This document shows, one piece after another, positions 37,301 through 46,688 of a DNA stretch of 64,000 bases. The notes below the pieces were generated by a model that was given only the letters and a program-made list of their open reading frames with translations, was not told where the DNA came from and did no database searches. This DNA comes from Candidatus Thorarchaeota archaeon (GTDB lineage Archaea; Asgardarchaeota; Thorarchaeia; Thorarchaeales; Thorarchaeaceae). The stretch spans positions 468,971-532,970 of the forward strand of contig SHMX01000003.1 in the NCBI GenBank assembly GCA_008080745.1, written 5' to 3'. The first letter of the stretch is position 1, and each line of letters opens with the position of its first letter. The position numbers and the translations under genes are program-made.

Positions 37301-38614
37301 TTACAATAGTTCATCCAGTAGTTCGAGTAGCTCAACCACTACAAGCTTTGAGCCAACATCGGAGAGATCCTTTCCAGTTTCCTCCTCTTCCTTCTTCAAT
37401 GCCTTAATACCATCATTGAAGTTCGTGACACAGAAGGGACAACTAGTCATGAGGACCTCGGCACCAGTAGCTGCTGCCTCTTTGAGTCGTTCCTTGGATG
37501 CGAACACAGCTAGATCTGGGAATTGTGCCTTAACACCACCACCAGCACCACAACAGAAGCTATTACCTCTGTTACGATACATTTCTACTAGTTCGAGACC
37601 CGGTATGCTATTGAGGACAATTCGTGGAATCTCATAGTGAGCCTCCTTTGCCTTCTGAGCCTTTCGACTATCTAAGAGCCAGTTCTTTGAGTCAGCTAAA
37701 ATCTCCTTCTCGATAGCAATTCCAACATGACGGATACTATGACATGGGTCGTGCCAAGTTACTTTCTTTGGGTACTCCTTCTTGATATCGAGCTTGCCTT
37801 CTTCCAGTAGGTCGTATGCGTACTCAACTGCATGGCGAACTTTGAATGGGAGGGGTTCTCCACTATGTGAAGGATAATCGTTTCTGAAGGTCTTGTAACA
37901 TCCAGCACAACTGAATAGTACCAGATCATAATCCTTGAATAGATCCAAATTCTCTTTCATGACCTCTTTGAAAGCATCACGTTGTCCGGTTCTGAGAATG
38001 GGAGATCCACAACATACCTCATCGCTTACTACTGTAAAATCAACACCCATCTTCTCTAAGATGCTAACAGTGTGATCTGCAATCTGCTGTTGTCGATATG
38101 CAGCAGTGCATCCTACATAGTATGCGATCTTAGCGTCCTTGTCGATAACATCAATGTTATCTCCAAGCCACTTGGTCCGTTCTTCTCGAGGTTCTTTGTA
38201 TGGGTTTCTTAGCTCTTCGTTCCGTACCCGCTCTCCGAATATTTTATGTTTGTCGAGGGGTTCAACACCAGCTTCTATAATAGCAGCTCGCAGAGCCTCT
38301 GTAACATGTACGGTGTCAATGTAGTTGGGACACTGAGTCTCACACATACCACAAGTTGTGCAGGCCTCTGTAACCTCAAGTAGTTCTTTGCTTGCTGGAA
38401 GTTCATTATTCAGAAATGCCCTTGCCATCCATTGCTTGCCTGAGTTGAAATAACCTTCCCAGCCATAATAAAGTCCAGCAGGACATCCTTGGAGCATTCC
38501 AGTGTAGGTCTCGTCTTCACCTTCTCTGTCAGGCTCTCCTGAATAGGCGTACTGGCACGCACGACAATGAATACACCGTGCATTGATCTTTCGCAGCTCT
38601 TCTAGACTTGTCAT
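37301..38614 (-). CDS. Fe-S subunit with CCG domains (GlcF/HdrD-like)
   Basis: A 437-aa iron-sulfur protein. An unusual first cluster region, CIHCRACQYAYSG, has its last Cys displaced to GCPAG. The second is a standard cluster motif, CTTCGMCETQCPN. Two CCG domains follow (VCCGSPILRTG with FSCAGCYKTF; DPCHSIRH with CCGAGGG and SCPFCVTNF), which bind a further Fe-S centre or quinone/heterodisulfide site in this family. It lies 72 bp downstream of the FAD subunit gene; the two form a glycolate/D-lactate-type oxidoreductase complex passing electrons to a quinone or other acceptor. Confidence 0.85.
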   Translation of the reverse strand: MTSLEELRKINARCIHCRACQYAYSGEPDREGEDETYTGMLQGCPAGLYYGWEGYFNSGKQWMARAFLNNELPASKELLEVTEACTTCGMCETQCPNYIDTVHVTEALRAAIIEAGVEPLDKHKIFGERVRNEELRNPYKEPREERTKWLGDNIDVIDKDAKIAYYVGCTAAYRQQQIADHTVSILEKMGVDFTVVSDEVCCGSPILRTGQRDAFKEVMKENLDLFKDYDLVLFSCAGCYKTFRNDYPSHSGEPLPFKVRHAVEYAYDLLEEGKLDIKKEYPKKVTWHDPCHSIRHVGIAIEKEILADSKNWLLDSRKAQKAKEAHYEIPRIVLNSIPGLELVEMYRNRGNSFCCGAGGGVKAQFPDLAVFASKERLKEAAATGAEVLMTSCPFCVTNFNDGIKALKKEEEETGKDLSDVGSKLVVVELLELLDELL

Positions 38615-38686
38615 CTCAATCGTTCCTCCATTCCATTTCTAGTGTATTTAGTGTTACGCTTGGTAACTTATTCATCCCCCTAGGTT

Positions 38687-40207
38687 TCACTCCTGTAAGG
38701 GACTTGGTTCATCACTGACAGATTCCCATGGAATTGCCAGGCGACCAGGATGCAGGATCAAATTGGGGTCCAGAACCTTTCTGAACTTCACCAGCATCTT
38801 GTAGTATTCTTTTGCCTTTGAGAAGGTCTCCGGAGCATGGACAAAGGTGTCGGGACGATAGTTGATCCAGCCCTTCTTCAAGAAGCTCTTTGTTGTTTCG
38901 AGATTGAACTCACGAATCTTATCAAAAATGCCAGGCTCTGTACTGTCGTAACAGAGAATGGGCATGACAATTGCCTGTCGTGCGTGGTCAATGGACGCAA
39001 CCCACATGGTTGGTGGGAATCCATAGTTTTCCATCGCAGTACAATACTCCTCCATCATCTCACCAGACTCAAGCCATGGACAATACCATGTGATGAACAG
39101 AAATCCTGCCTGCCAGAGAGAGTATGGGATGGCAATCTTGTTTGGTTTCTTCAATCGTGAGGCAACCTGTTTTGGATGAAGGTCCTGCTGAGGTAGAGTC
39201 CTTTTCTCTCTGACTTCATAGTCTTTGTAGATCTTGTCGATACCCTGAAGGGTCTCATCAAGCTCCTCTTTGGACCAAGCCCAACACTCGTAGTTCATCC
39301 ATTTCTGGTCTACACCAATCTTCTTGTAAAACTCATAATCAACAGGTACATTCTCTTTTGGCCAACGGGTCATAACAAGTTCGTAGTTACCACCTTGAAC
39401 CATGACAGTTCGTTCAGCTATCCCCATCTCATGCTTGGAAATCTCCCAAGCAGGACGGATGATATCATCCCATGTCTCGCCACCATAGGCGACGACTGTC
39501 TTGTAATGTGGATGAGGTACCATCTTGATAGCACATTTTGTGATTATACCCATGGAACCCTGTGAACCGAGAAAGAGACCATCTGGGTTGGGACCAATAC
39601 CCCATCGATAGAAGGGTTTGGCTCCTGGGAGCGCCCATGAACCAGTGTGGAAAATCTCACCAGTCGGCAGGACTACCTCCATACCCATGATCATGTCAGC
39701 CTGTGGCCCGTATACACCGGTCACAAGTGAAAAACCTCTCTCGATAGCATCGCCAAGCACTGTTGCAGCTGGAGGGGCACCATCAGGTATGGGAGGGGCC
39801 CAATCAGGGTATTTGGTCTTAAAAATTCTCCATGCGTCACCAGATTTGACACCAGGTTCAACGACCATGACTCGATTCTCCGTGTCGACGGTCATTTTGT
39901 CCATCCTTGTCATATCCATGTATATTCCGCCAGGCTCGATAGCTGGGAGCGCAAAGCCTCCACTGAGGCCTCCGGCAGCAGGTGTTACGGGGCTAAGGTT
40001 CTCATTTGCAAGAACGAGTATCTTGGAGACCTCTTCTGCATTGGCAGGTCTCACAATACACTCTGGGAGAACAGCTTCATTGCCCATGATACCTCTGGCC
40101 ATATAGCTGTGACGAAGGGGTTCGCTCGTAGTGACGTATTGGTCGCCACAAATTGCAACGAGTTTTTTGACCACTTCATCAGTGACTTTGTTGTACATCT
40201 GTGTCAC
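38687..40207 (-). CDS. FAD-binding oxidoreductase (GlcD / vanillyl-alcohol oxidase family)
   Basis: A 506-aa flavoprotein. The PCMH-type FAD domain has PECIVRPANAEEVSKILVLA, TPAAGGLSGGF, and GVYGPQADMIMGMEVVLPTG. The substrate domain ends VLDPNLILHPGRL, as in GlcD-like enzymes. The segment GSQGSMGIITKCAIKMVPHP is conserved in the family. Substrates in related enzymes are 2-hydroxy acids (glycolate, D-lactate) or phenolic alcohols; not decidable here. It acts with the downstream Fe-S subunit. Confidence 0.87.
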   Translation of the reverse strand: MTQMYNKVTDEVVKKLVAICGDQYVTTSEPLRHSYMARGIMGNEAVLPECIVRPANAEEVSKILVLANENLSPVTPAAGGLSGGFALPAIEPGGIYMDMTRMDKMTVDTENRVMVVEPGVKSGDAWRIFKTKYPDWAPPIPDGAPPAATVLGDAIERGFSLVTGVYGPQADMIMGMEVVLPTGEIFHTGSWALPGAKPFYRWGIGPNPDGLFLGSQGSMGIITKCAIKMVPHPHYKTVVAYGGETWDDIIRPAWEISKHEMGIAERTVMVQGGNYELVMTRWPKENVPVDYEFYKKIGVDQKWMNYECWAWSKEELDETLQGIDKIYKDYEVREKRTLPQQDLHPKQVASRLKKPNKIAIPYSLWQAGFLFITWYCPWLESGEMMEEYCTAMENYGFPPTMWVASIDHARQAIVMPILCYDSTEPGIFDKIREFNLETTKSFLKKGWINYRPDTFVHAPETFSKAKEYYKMLVKFRKVLDPNLILHPGRLAIPWESVSDEPSPLQE

Positions 40208-40424
40208 TCGATAATCCTCCGTTTTCGACGGCTAGGTCGAATCGTTAATTGTCGATAGTAAGACGCCGCATATTAATACCGACATAAATAGGCATCGCCT
40301 GAATTGAACTATAGTTATGTTCGACTCATTCTATTGGAGATCAAGTCGTGGGCAAATTGATTTGTAATTACACTAAACAACAGTTACAAAAGCAACATTC
40401 AGTATCGATACTTTGGTTGTGCGT

Positions 40425-41414
40425 ATGAAGATTGGAATCCATATAGAACCTCATGTTGGCTATTCGTATGACGATATCACGAAGTTGGCACAAGCTGCAG
40501 ACGAGGCGGGTTTTTACCGCTTTACAGTTTCCGACCACTTTTTCGGCTATCCAAAGGGCACTGAAAATCAATGCTATGAGGCATGGACTACTATTGCTTT
40601 ATTGGTACCCCAGACTGAAAATATTCTCCTAGGTACACAAGTCACATCACAATCCTATAGAAATCCAGCTCTGCTAGCCAAGATTGTTGCCAATTTAGAC
40701 AATGCGTCCAATGGTAGAATTGACCTAGGAATTGGAGCAGGATGGAAGGAAGCTGAATACGATGCCTATGGATATGAATATCCATCAGCAAAGACTAGGA
40801 TTCTACAGCTCAGAGAAACACTCCAGATACTCAAACTGCTTTGGACAGAAGATCGCCCCAGTTTTGAAGGTGACTTTTACAAGATAAAAGATGTCAGATT
40901 TCTTCCAAAGCCAGTACAACAACCTCATGTTCCGATTTGGGTTGGAACTGAAACTCTTGAGGCACCTATGATGGAGGAGACTGCAGCAAGATATGGTGAC
41001 GGTTTGGATTTTGTCAAAGCAACCCCCGAGAAATATGTCAGAAAGAAAGAACGAATGAAGAACATGTGTGAAAAGGTTGGACGAGACTTTGATGATATGA
41101 AATGGTCGGTAGGCACCATGGCAGTCGTTCTTGGAGAGGATGAGGACGACTACAGGAACAGAATACAGGCAGTCCTGGATGAAGAATGGATGGAAAAGAC
41201 GATTCCTGATGAGATGAAATCAAAGTGGATTGATACTACTATTGAAAAACACAAACAGCTAGGTGGTCCTCCTGAGGACGTATTAGAGAGATTGACAGCA
41301 TACAAGGGGATTGTTGATATTGTAAATATTTGCCTCCCCATTGTTGGAAATATTCGAAAGAATGGACTCGATACAATTCGGATTCTCAAAGAATTAGTAG
41401 TGCCAAAGATCTAA
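40425..41414 (+). CDS. LLM-class F420-dependent oxidoreductase
   Basis: A 329-aa luciferase-like TIM barrel. It begins MKIGIHIEPHVGYSYDDI and contains FTVSDHFFGYP, LGTQVTSQSYRNPALLAKIV and GRIDLGIGAGWKEAEYDAYG, hallmarks of F420-dependent members. The start is ATG 40425 rather than the TTG at 40413. It implies the cell makes coenzyme F420; the substrate is unknown. It is monocistronic, divergent from the FAD oxidoreductase. Confidence 0.87.
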   Translation: MKIGIHIEPHVGYSYDDITKLAQAADEAGFYRFTVSDHFFGYPKGTENQCYEAWTTIALLVPQTENILLGTQVTSQSYRNPALLAKIVANLDNASNGRIDLGIGAGWKEAEYDAYGYEYPSAKTRILQLRETLQILKLLWTEDRPSFEGDFYKIKDVRFLPKPVQQPHVPIWVGTETLEAPMMEETAARYGDGLDFVKATPEKYVRKKERMKNMCEKVGRDFDDMKWSVGTMAVVLGEDEDDYRNRIQAVLDEEWMEKTIPDEMKSKWIDTTIEKHKQLGGPPEDVLERLTAYKGIVDIVNICLPIVGNIRKNGLDTIRILKELVVPKI

Positions 41415-41436
41415 GAAAGCTGCTGAAAATGAAAGG

Positions 41437-41446
41437 GTTATATTAT
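41437..41446 (+). promoter_or_regulatory. TATA box of the M28 peptidase gene
   Basis: TTATATTATA is centred about 26 nt before ATG 41468, with no ribosome site between, which suggests a leaderless mRNA. Confidence 0.5.
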
Positions 41447-41467
41447 ACCTAACTTTCAGTTTGAAAC

Positions 41468-43327
41468 ATGAGATTTGCCACCGGTCTTATTATTCTCACA
41501 GCAATACTGTTGTGTATGCCACTTCCGATTCAATCAATGGCTCAAGAAGAATTGACGGAGCATATGATTGCGGAGGACATTATATATTCTACAGATATCG
41601 CTTCAGAAGTTTATCATGCTGCTGATCAGAACCGATACAGAAATTACTTGCAGGAGCTAACAGCAAACGGTTCACGAAGTTATAGCTCGGATCAAAATGT
41701 CCATGCTAGAAACTGGCTGGTTCAGAAATTTACCGAGCTCACAGAGGGAAAAGCTGAGATTTCTATAGATGGAAATTATGATAATGTAATAGCTCGTTTG
41801 CCAGGGACGCTCGGAGATGAAGCACCCTCCGTAGTTGTTGGAGCTCACTATGACACTGTGTCCTGCGATGGTGCCAATGATGATGGAAGTGGAACGGTTG
41901 CACTCTTGGAACTAGCACGAATTCTCTCACCCCATACATTTCCAGCAGACATCTACTTTTGTGCATGGAATGCAGAGGAATACGGATTGTTAGGCAGTTA
42001 TGAGATGGCTCCTGAGTTTTTGTATAATGAGACTGACATTCTTGTATATTACAACATGGACATGATTTTGTATCCACATCCGGGTCTTCCTGAAGAGGAA
42101 AGCGTGTATATGTATTACACAGACACAGGAACATCAATCTATCAAGACGCACAGTTATGGGCTGAACAAACTGAGGCTATGAATCAAAATTTCGGTACTA
42201 GAATGATACAAGCACAACCACACGGTATGTGTCCTTATTGGCGTCAGTCAGACCACTACCCGTTCTATACTCAGGGATACAAATCCGTGATTTTCGCTAC
42301 CGAATCGGGAATCACAGTAGACAATTATCTTCATACTGAGGAGGATACCGCTGATAACCCAGCATATGACTATGCTGTAGGTACTGAAACAGTAGCTAGT
42401 ATGGGTGCTGCGATTGCCTTCGGGCTCAGCAGACCACAGAACCAGATGCTTCACGAGAGATACGACTTCACTCTTGATGGCGGAGAGAGTCGTAAACTAC
42501 TAGTCTGTGTGACTAAGGATACACAATTCGATGTATCAGCAAATGTAAGCGTAGAGCAGGACTATCGAATTGCCTTTACAGATCCTACTGAAGCAGAAAT
42601 TCTGAATTATAGTAGTTCCTTTCCAACGGGAGCTACTGTTGATTTCATTTCTACATCAGTAACAGATCTTGGACAATATGAGATTGTAATCACAAATGAA
42701 GGTACAACAACCGCAAACATCGAAATTGAAATAGTCCATGATGTAGATATAGAAGGTAATGGTATCTCAGATTCTGAGGAAAACTGGGCAAATGGTTTTC
42801 ATATAGATTCAGATAATGATGAGATACCTGATGCACAAGAAGAGATTATTGGAACAAGCCGGTTCAATGCAGATGGAGATGATGATGGGCTTTCTGACTA
42901 TGAGGAAGTGTACATCTACAGAACTGGACCAAATACCAACGATACCGACCGGGATGGAATTCCAGACCTCTATGAGATACAAAATGACCTGCACCCTCGA
43001 CTAGATGATGGAGAGCAGGACCGTGATGGAGATGGACTGGAAAATCTGGAAGAGTATCGAATTGGTACCAGTGCGAACAATTCGGATTCTGATGGAGATG
43101 GAATGTCAGATAATTGGGAATATCTTTATGGCACCAATCCATTAGTGGATGATGCCGGACTTGATCCGGATTTTGACCTCTTGCCAAATATCGGAGAATA
43201 TCAGGCAGGTTCCGATCCATACAAACCTGATTCATGGGTTCTTCTGGTTATGATTATTTCTGGAATCATGTTAGTACCAGTTGTTGTGTTCTATATACTA
43301 AATCGAAAAGGAAAAATTTCCTTTTAG
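41468..43327 (+). CDS. Secreted M28 metallopeptidase with calcium-binding repeats and C-terminal anchor
   Basis: A 619-aa protein. Signal peptide: residues 1-25. The M28 aminopeptidase-type catalytic domain has two-zinc residues in VVVGAHYDTVSC (His, Asp), GANDDGSG (Asp), CAWNAEEYGLLGS (Glu-Glu), YYNMDMI (Asp) and RQSDHYPF (His). A beta domain spans about 320-430. Several thrombospondin type 3-like acidic loops follow (DSDNDEIPD, DGDDDGLSD, DTDRDGIPD, DRDGDGLEN, DSDGDGMSD). A final membrane helix (about 592-612) has a basic tail. It likely trims peptides at the cell surface. Confidence 0.88.
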   Translation: MRFATGLIILTAILLCMPLPIQSMAQEELTEHMIAEDIIYSTDIASEVYHAADQNRYRNYLQELTANGSRSYSSDQNVHARNWLVQKFTELTEGKAEISIDGNYDNVIARLPGTLGDEAPSVVVGAHYDTVSCDGANDDGSGTVALLELARILSPHTFPADIYFCAWNAEEYGLLGSYEMAPEFLYNETDILVYYNMDMILYPHPGLPEEESVYMYYTDTGTSIYQDAQLWAEQTEAMNQNFGTRMIQAQPHGMCPYWRQSDHYPFYTQGYKSVIFATESGITVDNYLHTEEDTADNPAYDYAVGTETVASMGAAIAFGLSRPQNQMLHERYDFTLDGGESRKLLVCVTKDTQFDVSANVSVEQDYRIAFTDPTEAEILNYSSSFPTGATVDFISTSVTDLGQYEIVITNEGTTTANIEIEIVHDVDIEGNGISDSEENWANGFHIDSDNDEIPDAQEEIIGTSRFNADGDDDGLSDYEEVYIYRTGPNTNDTDRDGIPDLYEIQNDLHPRLDDGEQDRDGDGLENLEEYRIGTSANNSDSDGDGMSDNWEYLYGTNPLVDDAGLDPDFDLLPNIGEYQAGSDPYKPDSWVLLVMIISGIMLVPVVVFYILNRKGKISF

Positions 43328-43333
43328 CAGACT

Positions 43334-43361
43334 AAGAGGGCCTACAAGCCCTCTTTATTTT
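43334..43361 (+). terminator. Terminator after the M28 gene
   Basis: An 8-bp stem AAGAGGGC/GCCCTCTT (43334-43341 with 43348-43355), loop CTACAA, is followed by TATTTTAG. Confidence 0.7.
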
Positions 43362-43564
43362 AGTTGAATGCACCTTTACATAATATTCTCTGTTGGTAAT
43401 GGTAAAATCGGGGACATTCCGGTAAGTTGGATAAGTAATCATAAATCCAAATACCAGTTAATCAAAAATAAACCTACATCACATACAATTTTCAGAGAAA
43501 TAACGACAGATAAGAAATGGTTTTCTAACACCCACCAAAATTAGTATTCCCAGCTTGTTTCCCA

Positions 43565-44827
43565 ATGCTTAAATTAACTATGATTAACTATAATATGGGA
43601 AAGAAAATGGAAGAGCCCCATGACACGACAATGCCAGATATTGCAGAGTCTGAAGAAGAAAAGCAAACCAGTCCTTGGAAATCGCCTGTTGTGCAAATCG
43701 TCTTGTTGAGTACGTTACTTGCCCCATTAGGTGTACCATTTGTAAGCCCGTCATTACCCCTGATTCAGCAGGTCTTCCTAGTGTCTGAGCAGCTAGCAAG
43801 TCTGGCGATCAGCACCTATTTTATTGTTGGTATAGTTTTCTCCCCCTTCATAGGCTCAATTATAGACCGTGTTGATGAACGACGAGTACTGGCTGCTTCG
43901 TTGGTGCTTTTTGGTGTTTCGGGAGGAATAACTGTATTCGTTTTTGATTTCTGGTTATTCATTCTACTTCGAGTGATTCAAGGCACAGCAGCAGCGGGTC
44001 TGTTCATTGCGACGGTTACACTAATCACTGCAAACTTTGAAGGAGTGCAGAAAAACAGCGTACTGGGAATGAATAATGCGGTATTGTCCCTTGGAGCAGC
44101 AATATTTCCTATATTGGGAGGTGCGATTGTTGCAATCTCATGGAACGCACCCTTTGCAGTATATCTAGTTGCAATTCCCATTGGTTATCTTGCAATGAAA
44201 AGAATCGATTGTCCCAAGTGCGATGCTACCCGGGGTGGTCTTAGTATCAGGTCTGCACTAAAATCACTAAAGTCAAGAAAGATGGTAGTTCCGTACAGTA
44301 CCGCAGTATTCAGCGAAATAATACTCTTTGGTGCTGTTTTCACTACTCTTCCATTTTTCCTATCAAGCAATTACTCTCTGAATCCCTTAAGTATCGGTTT
44401 TGTCGTTTCTATTGGAAGTATTGCATCAGCAATAGCTTCGGTAGTTAGTGGAAAAATTGCAAAATACATAACCAACCGCCAGATGATAGCTCTTGCATTC
44501 TTTTTCAACGCTATTGGGCTTATCGGATTATGGGCAGCCCCCACATTGATTTTGACTATAATAGCGGCGTCGCAGATTGGAGCGGCAGTGGGCTTTTCTT
44601 TACCTGCAGTAGATGCAAGAATATCAACAATCATAGATGAGAAACATCGTGGAGAAGCCCTTAGTATCAGAAATAGTTTCACATTTTTGGGTAGAACATT
44701 GGGCCCAATACTTTTCACCGGAATAGCCGCTGTTACTGGCTATCCTTCCTTATTACTCTGGTCGGGTATATTGTGTGTGTTGACAGTTGTTGTCTTATCA
44801 GTTGCTTACCGGAGCAAGTCTGACTGA
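43565..44827 (+). CDS. MFS transporter
   Basis: A 420-aa, 12-helix major facilitator protein of the drug:H+ antiporter type. IGSIIDRVDERRVLAAS is motif A, and RVIQGTAAAGLFIATVTLI matches the antiporter motif region. The true start is unclear: ATG 43565, 43598 and 43610 are all in frame, and the first 40 residues are polar. The substrate is unknown; multidrug or small-acid export is plausible. Confidence 0.82.
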   Translation: MLKLTMINYNMGKKMEEPHDTTMPDIAESEEEKQTSPWKSPVVQIVLLSTLLAPLGVPFVSPSLPLIQQVFLVSEQLASLAISTYFIVGIVFSPFIGSIIDRVDERRVLAASLVLFGVSGGITVFVFDFWLFILLRVIQGTAAAGLFIATVTLITANFEGVQKNSVLGMNNAVLSLGAAIFPILGGAIVAISWNAPFAVYLVAIPIGYLAMKRIDCPKCDATRGGLSIRSALKSLKSRKMVVPYSTAVFSEIILFGAVFTTLPFFLSSNYSLNPLSIGFVVSIGSIASAIASVVSGKIAKYITNRQMIALAFFFNAIGLIGLWAAPTLILTIIAASQIGAAVGFSLPAVDARISTIIDEKHRGEALSIRNSFTFLGRTLGPILFTGIAAVTGYPSLLLWSGILCVLTVVVLSVAYRSKSD

Positions 44828-45024
44828 TTTGGGATATTCTGTGGATACTATCACCAAGATAGTCATCTGTATAGGAGAGTCTATTATTATATTTCCAAAA
44901 ACCGAAACAGTAACTTCTCAAATACGCCATGAACAGGTAGTATAGCACCTAAAAATCGCAATGCGTCGTTCTCTCGCTTTAATTTACTTATAGCACTCCT
45001 TCGAGTTGGAAGGTGTTAGAACCA

Positions 45025-46053
45025 ATGACACAGAAATTCGGAGATAAATTTCTGATACTAGCAATCATATCGCTTTTCATTTTTTCAATTGGATTTGTTC
45101 AGCACAGAGTACCAAATGTAAAAATGAATGAGCCACAACAGCACGGGTTAAGTGTTACAAACGATGATTTGACAGGAATTCGAATTGCCCTTTACGAGAG
45201 CTATAGTTCATTTACTGATCCGAGAGTGAGAGAGAGTAGAACTGCTCTATTTAACATGCTAACTTGGATGAATGCATCGGTAGAAATCATAAACAGAACG
45301 GACATAGAGCTGGGTGCTTTATGGGCATTTGAGATTCTGGTCATTCCTGAAGGTCTCGGACCGTTTATCGAGAGCAATCTTAGAGCTAGCGGTAGAGAAG
45401 CAATCAGACAGTGGGTAAAGGCTGGAGGATCATATGTGGGAGTAAGAGGTAGTTCCTCTATTGCAGTTACTGAAGGATATTTTGAGGGAAAGCACGAAAC
45501 GTTCGATCTAGGTCTCATAAACGGAACTAGTATAGGCATGCCGGAATATGGGTATATCGAAGTAAGTAAACTTCTAATCAATCGAGCATGTACTGGTCCA
45601 AATCTCTCAGATATGCCTGATGAGGTTCATGCATTATTCAGAACTGGACGGTACTTCGTGCCCAATCCGGGTCAAGAAATAATCTGTATTGCTAACTATT
45701 CCTACAATAACCAACCTGCAATGATAGCATCACATTTTGGGTTAGGTAATGTCTTCATCTCTAGCCCACACTTCGAATATGAGGAAAATAGTGATAGAGA
45801 TGGAACAGACTATATGGACGATTATAACGACAACGATTCAGAATGGCCCTTAGTCATGGAGATAATCAAATGGCAGATTGAGGACTCGCCTATCGTTGTA
45901 AACACTACAACCTGGGGAATATCTACTACTATTAGTACATCACCAAATGAATCTCTCAGTATACCGCTTGGAATGGTTTTGGTAGGTACTAGTGTTGGAG
46001 TCTTGTTTGTGGTATATGCAGGAGTAGTGCTAATTCGAAAAAATCGAGTATAA
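45025..46053 (+). CDS. Membrane-anchored glutamine-amidotransferase-like (BPL_N type) ectoprotein
   Basis: A 342-aa protein with a signal anchor (about 8-26). The ectodomain of about 260 residues has a class I GATase-like fold: IRIALYESYSSF, LVIPEGLGPFI, WVKAGGSYVGVRGSSS and GNVFISSPHFEYEE. These match the biotin-protein-ligase N-terminal-like domain. The nucleophile elbow has Val-Arg-Gly in place of a Cys, so amidase activity is unlikely. A C-terminal helix (about 312-335) ends in IRKNRV. GGTG lies 9 nt before ATG 45025, hence this start rather than GTG 45013. Function unknown. Confidence 0.7.
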   Translation: MTQKFGDKFLILAIISLFIFSIGFVQHRVPNVKMNEPQQHGLSVTNDDLTGIRIALYESYSSFTDPRVRESRTALFNMLTWMNASVEIINRTDIELGALWAFEILVIPEGLGPFIESNLRASGREAIRQWVKAGGSYVGVRGSSSIAVTEGYFEGKHETFDLGLINGTSIGMPEYGYIEVSKLLINRACTGPNLSDMPDEVHALFRTGRYFVPNPGQEIICIANYSYNNQPAMIASHFGLGNVFISSPHFEYEENSDRDGTDYMDDYNDNDSEWPLVMEIIKWQIEDSPIVVNTTTWGISTTISTSPNESLSIPLGMVLVGTSVGVLFVVYAGVVLIRKNRV

Positions 46054-46124
46054 GCATTTGGAAAAGAACTTCCTCTGATAATAAAATAGGTAAAAGAAAG
46101 AATAGAGGAAGATTCTGTCTTTCT

Positions 46125-46280
46125 TTATTTGGTAAGTCGATCTATGTAACTACCAATCTTACCTCTAATTCGGCCAATAATTCCAGTTTCTGGTTCCTCT
46201 GGCTCAGGAGGGTAATCCGGTAGTTTGGGAACTTCAGGATTGTCCATGGGTTCTGTGTCTGCATCTATGGATTTGCTCAA
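46125..46280 (-). CDS. Small acidic, proline-rich protein (51 aa) with amphipathic C-terminal helix
   Basis: A TTG-started frame (46278-46280) following GAGATG. The N-terminal half is acidic and Pro-rich (PEVPKLPDYPPEPEEPE). The C-terminal 20 residues (GIIGRIRGKIGSYIDRLTK) form a basic amphipathic helix, as in membrane-surface peptides. A TATA box lies about 35-40 nt upstream. No family is known to me. The mixed composition and promoter favour a real small gene over chance. Confidence 0.5.
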   Translation of the reverse strand: MSKSIDADTEPMDNPEVPKLPDYPPEPEEPETGIIGRIRGKIGSYIDRLTK

Positions 46281-46313
46281 AGTCTACATCTCATGTTAAC
46301 TATTGTAAACAAG

Positions 46314-46322
46314 TTATATAAA
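46314..46322 (-). promoter_or_regulatory. TATA box for the 51-aa gene
   Basis: TTTATATAA on the minus strand predicts transcription from about 46291, 10 nt before the TTG start. Confidence 0.45.
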
Positions 46323-46579
46323 ACTCAGGATACCAAGATGGGATGATTCAGGTCAGAAATATAAAAAATCAAATCAATTCAGGACGTCCTTGCAAAAAGC
46401 ACTTGGAGAATCTCGTTTCGGATAAAGTCGCGCCAGAATTTGGTATTTGTCTTAATTATTCCAAAAAAATTGGAAAAAACAGGCTCTTAGAGTAAGATTA
46501 GACCGGTATTTAGTAAGATTCTAAGATAATCTTTTCAATGCAAAACATCACAAGTTTGTTTTTATGCGAAGACTCGAAA

Positions 46580-46663
46580 ATGAACATGTACGGTCGTGAG
46601 TACTATCTCAATGACGATAGGGGACGTATCACATTAACAGAAGGCTCAATGAACGACCGATGA
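46580..46663 (+). CDS. Putative 27-aa leader ORF of the GTPase/Roadblock operon
   Basis: An ATG-started frame (MNMYGREYYLNDDRGRI onwards) ends with TGA 25 bp before the GTPase gene. A TATA-like element about 20-25 nt upstream would make it leaderless and place it first on the operon transcript. It could be a regulatory leader peptide or a chance ORF; conservation is unknown. Confidence 0.3.
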   Translation: MNMYGREYYLNDDRGRITLTEGSMNDR

Positions 46664-46688
46664 CCAAGCAAAAGGGGACCAAAAATTC

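Larger units (their letters stand above)
46054..46579. other. Gap holding one small minus-strand ORF and promoter elements
   Basis: Apart from the 51-aa ORF at 46125-46280 and its TATA box, 46330-46550 shows only A+T-rich sequence with short GATTA/TAATC-type complementary words. A TATA-like GTTTTTATG near 46557-46565 precedes the leader ORF of the GTPase operon. Confidence 0.4.

Noticed and set aside
39618-40106. 162-aa open frame antisense to the FAD oxidoreductase
   Set aside because: The sense strand encodes well-conserved flavoprotein motifs throughout; the antisense product has no domain and low-complexity Pro/Ser content.
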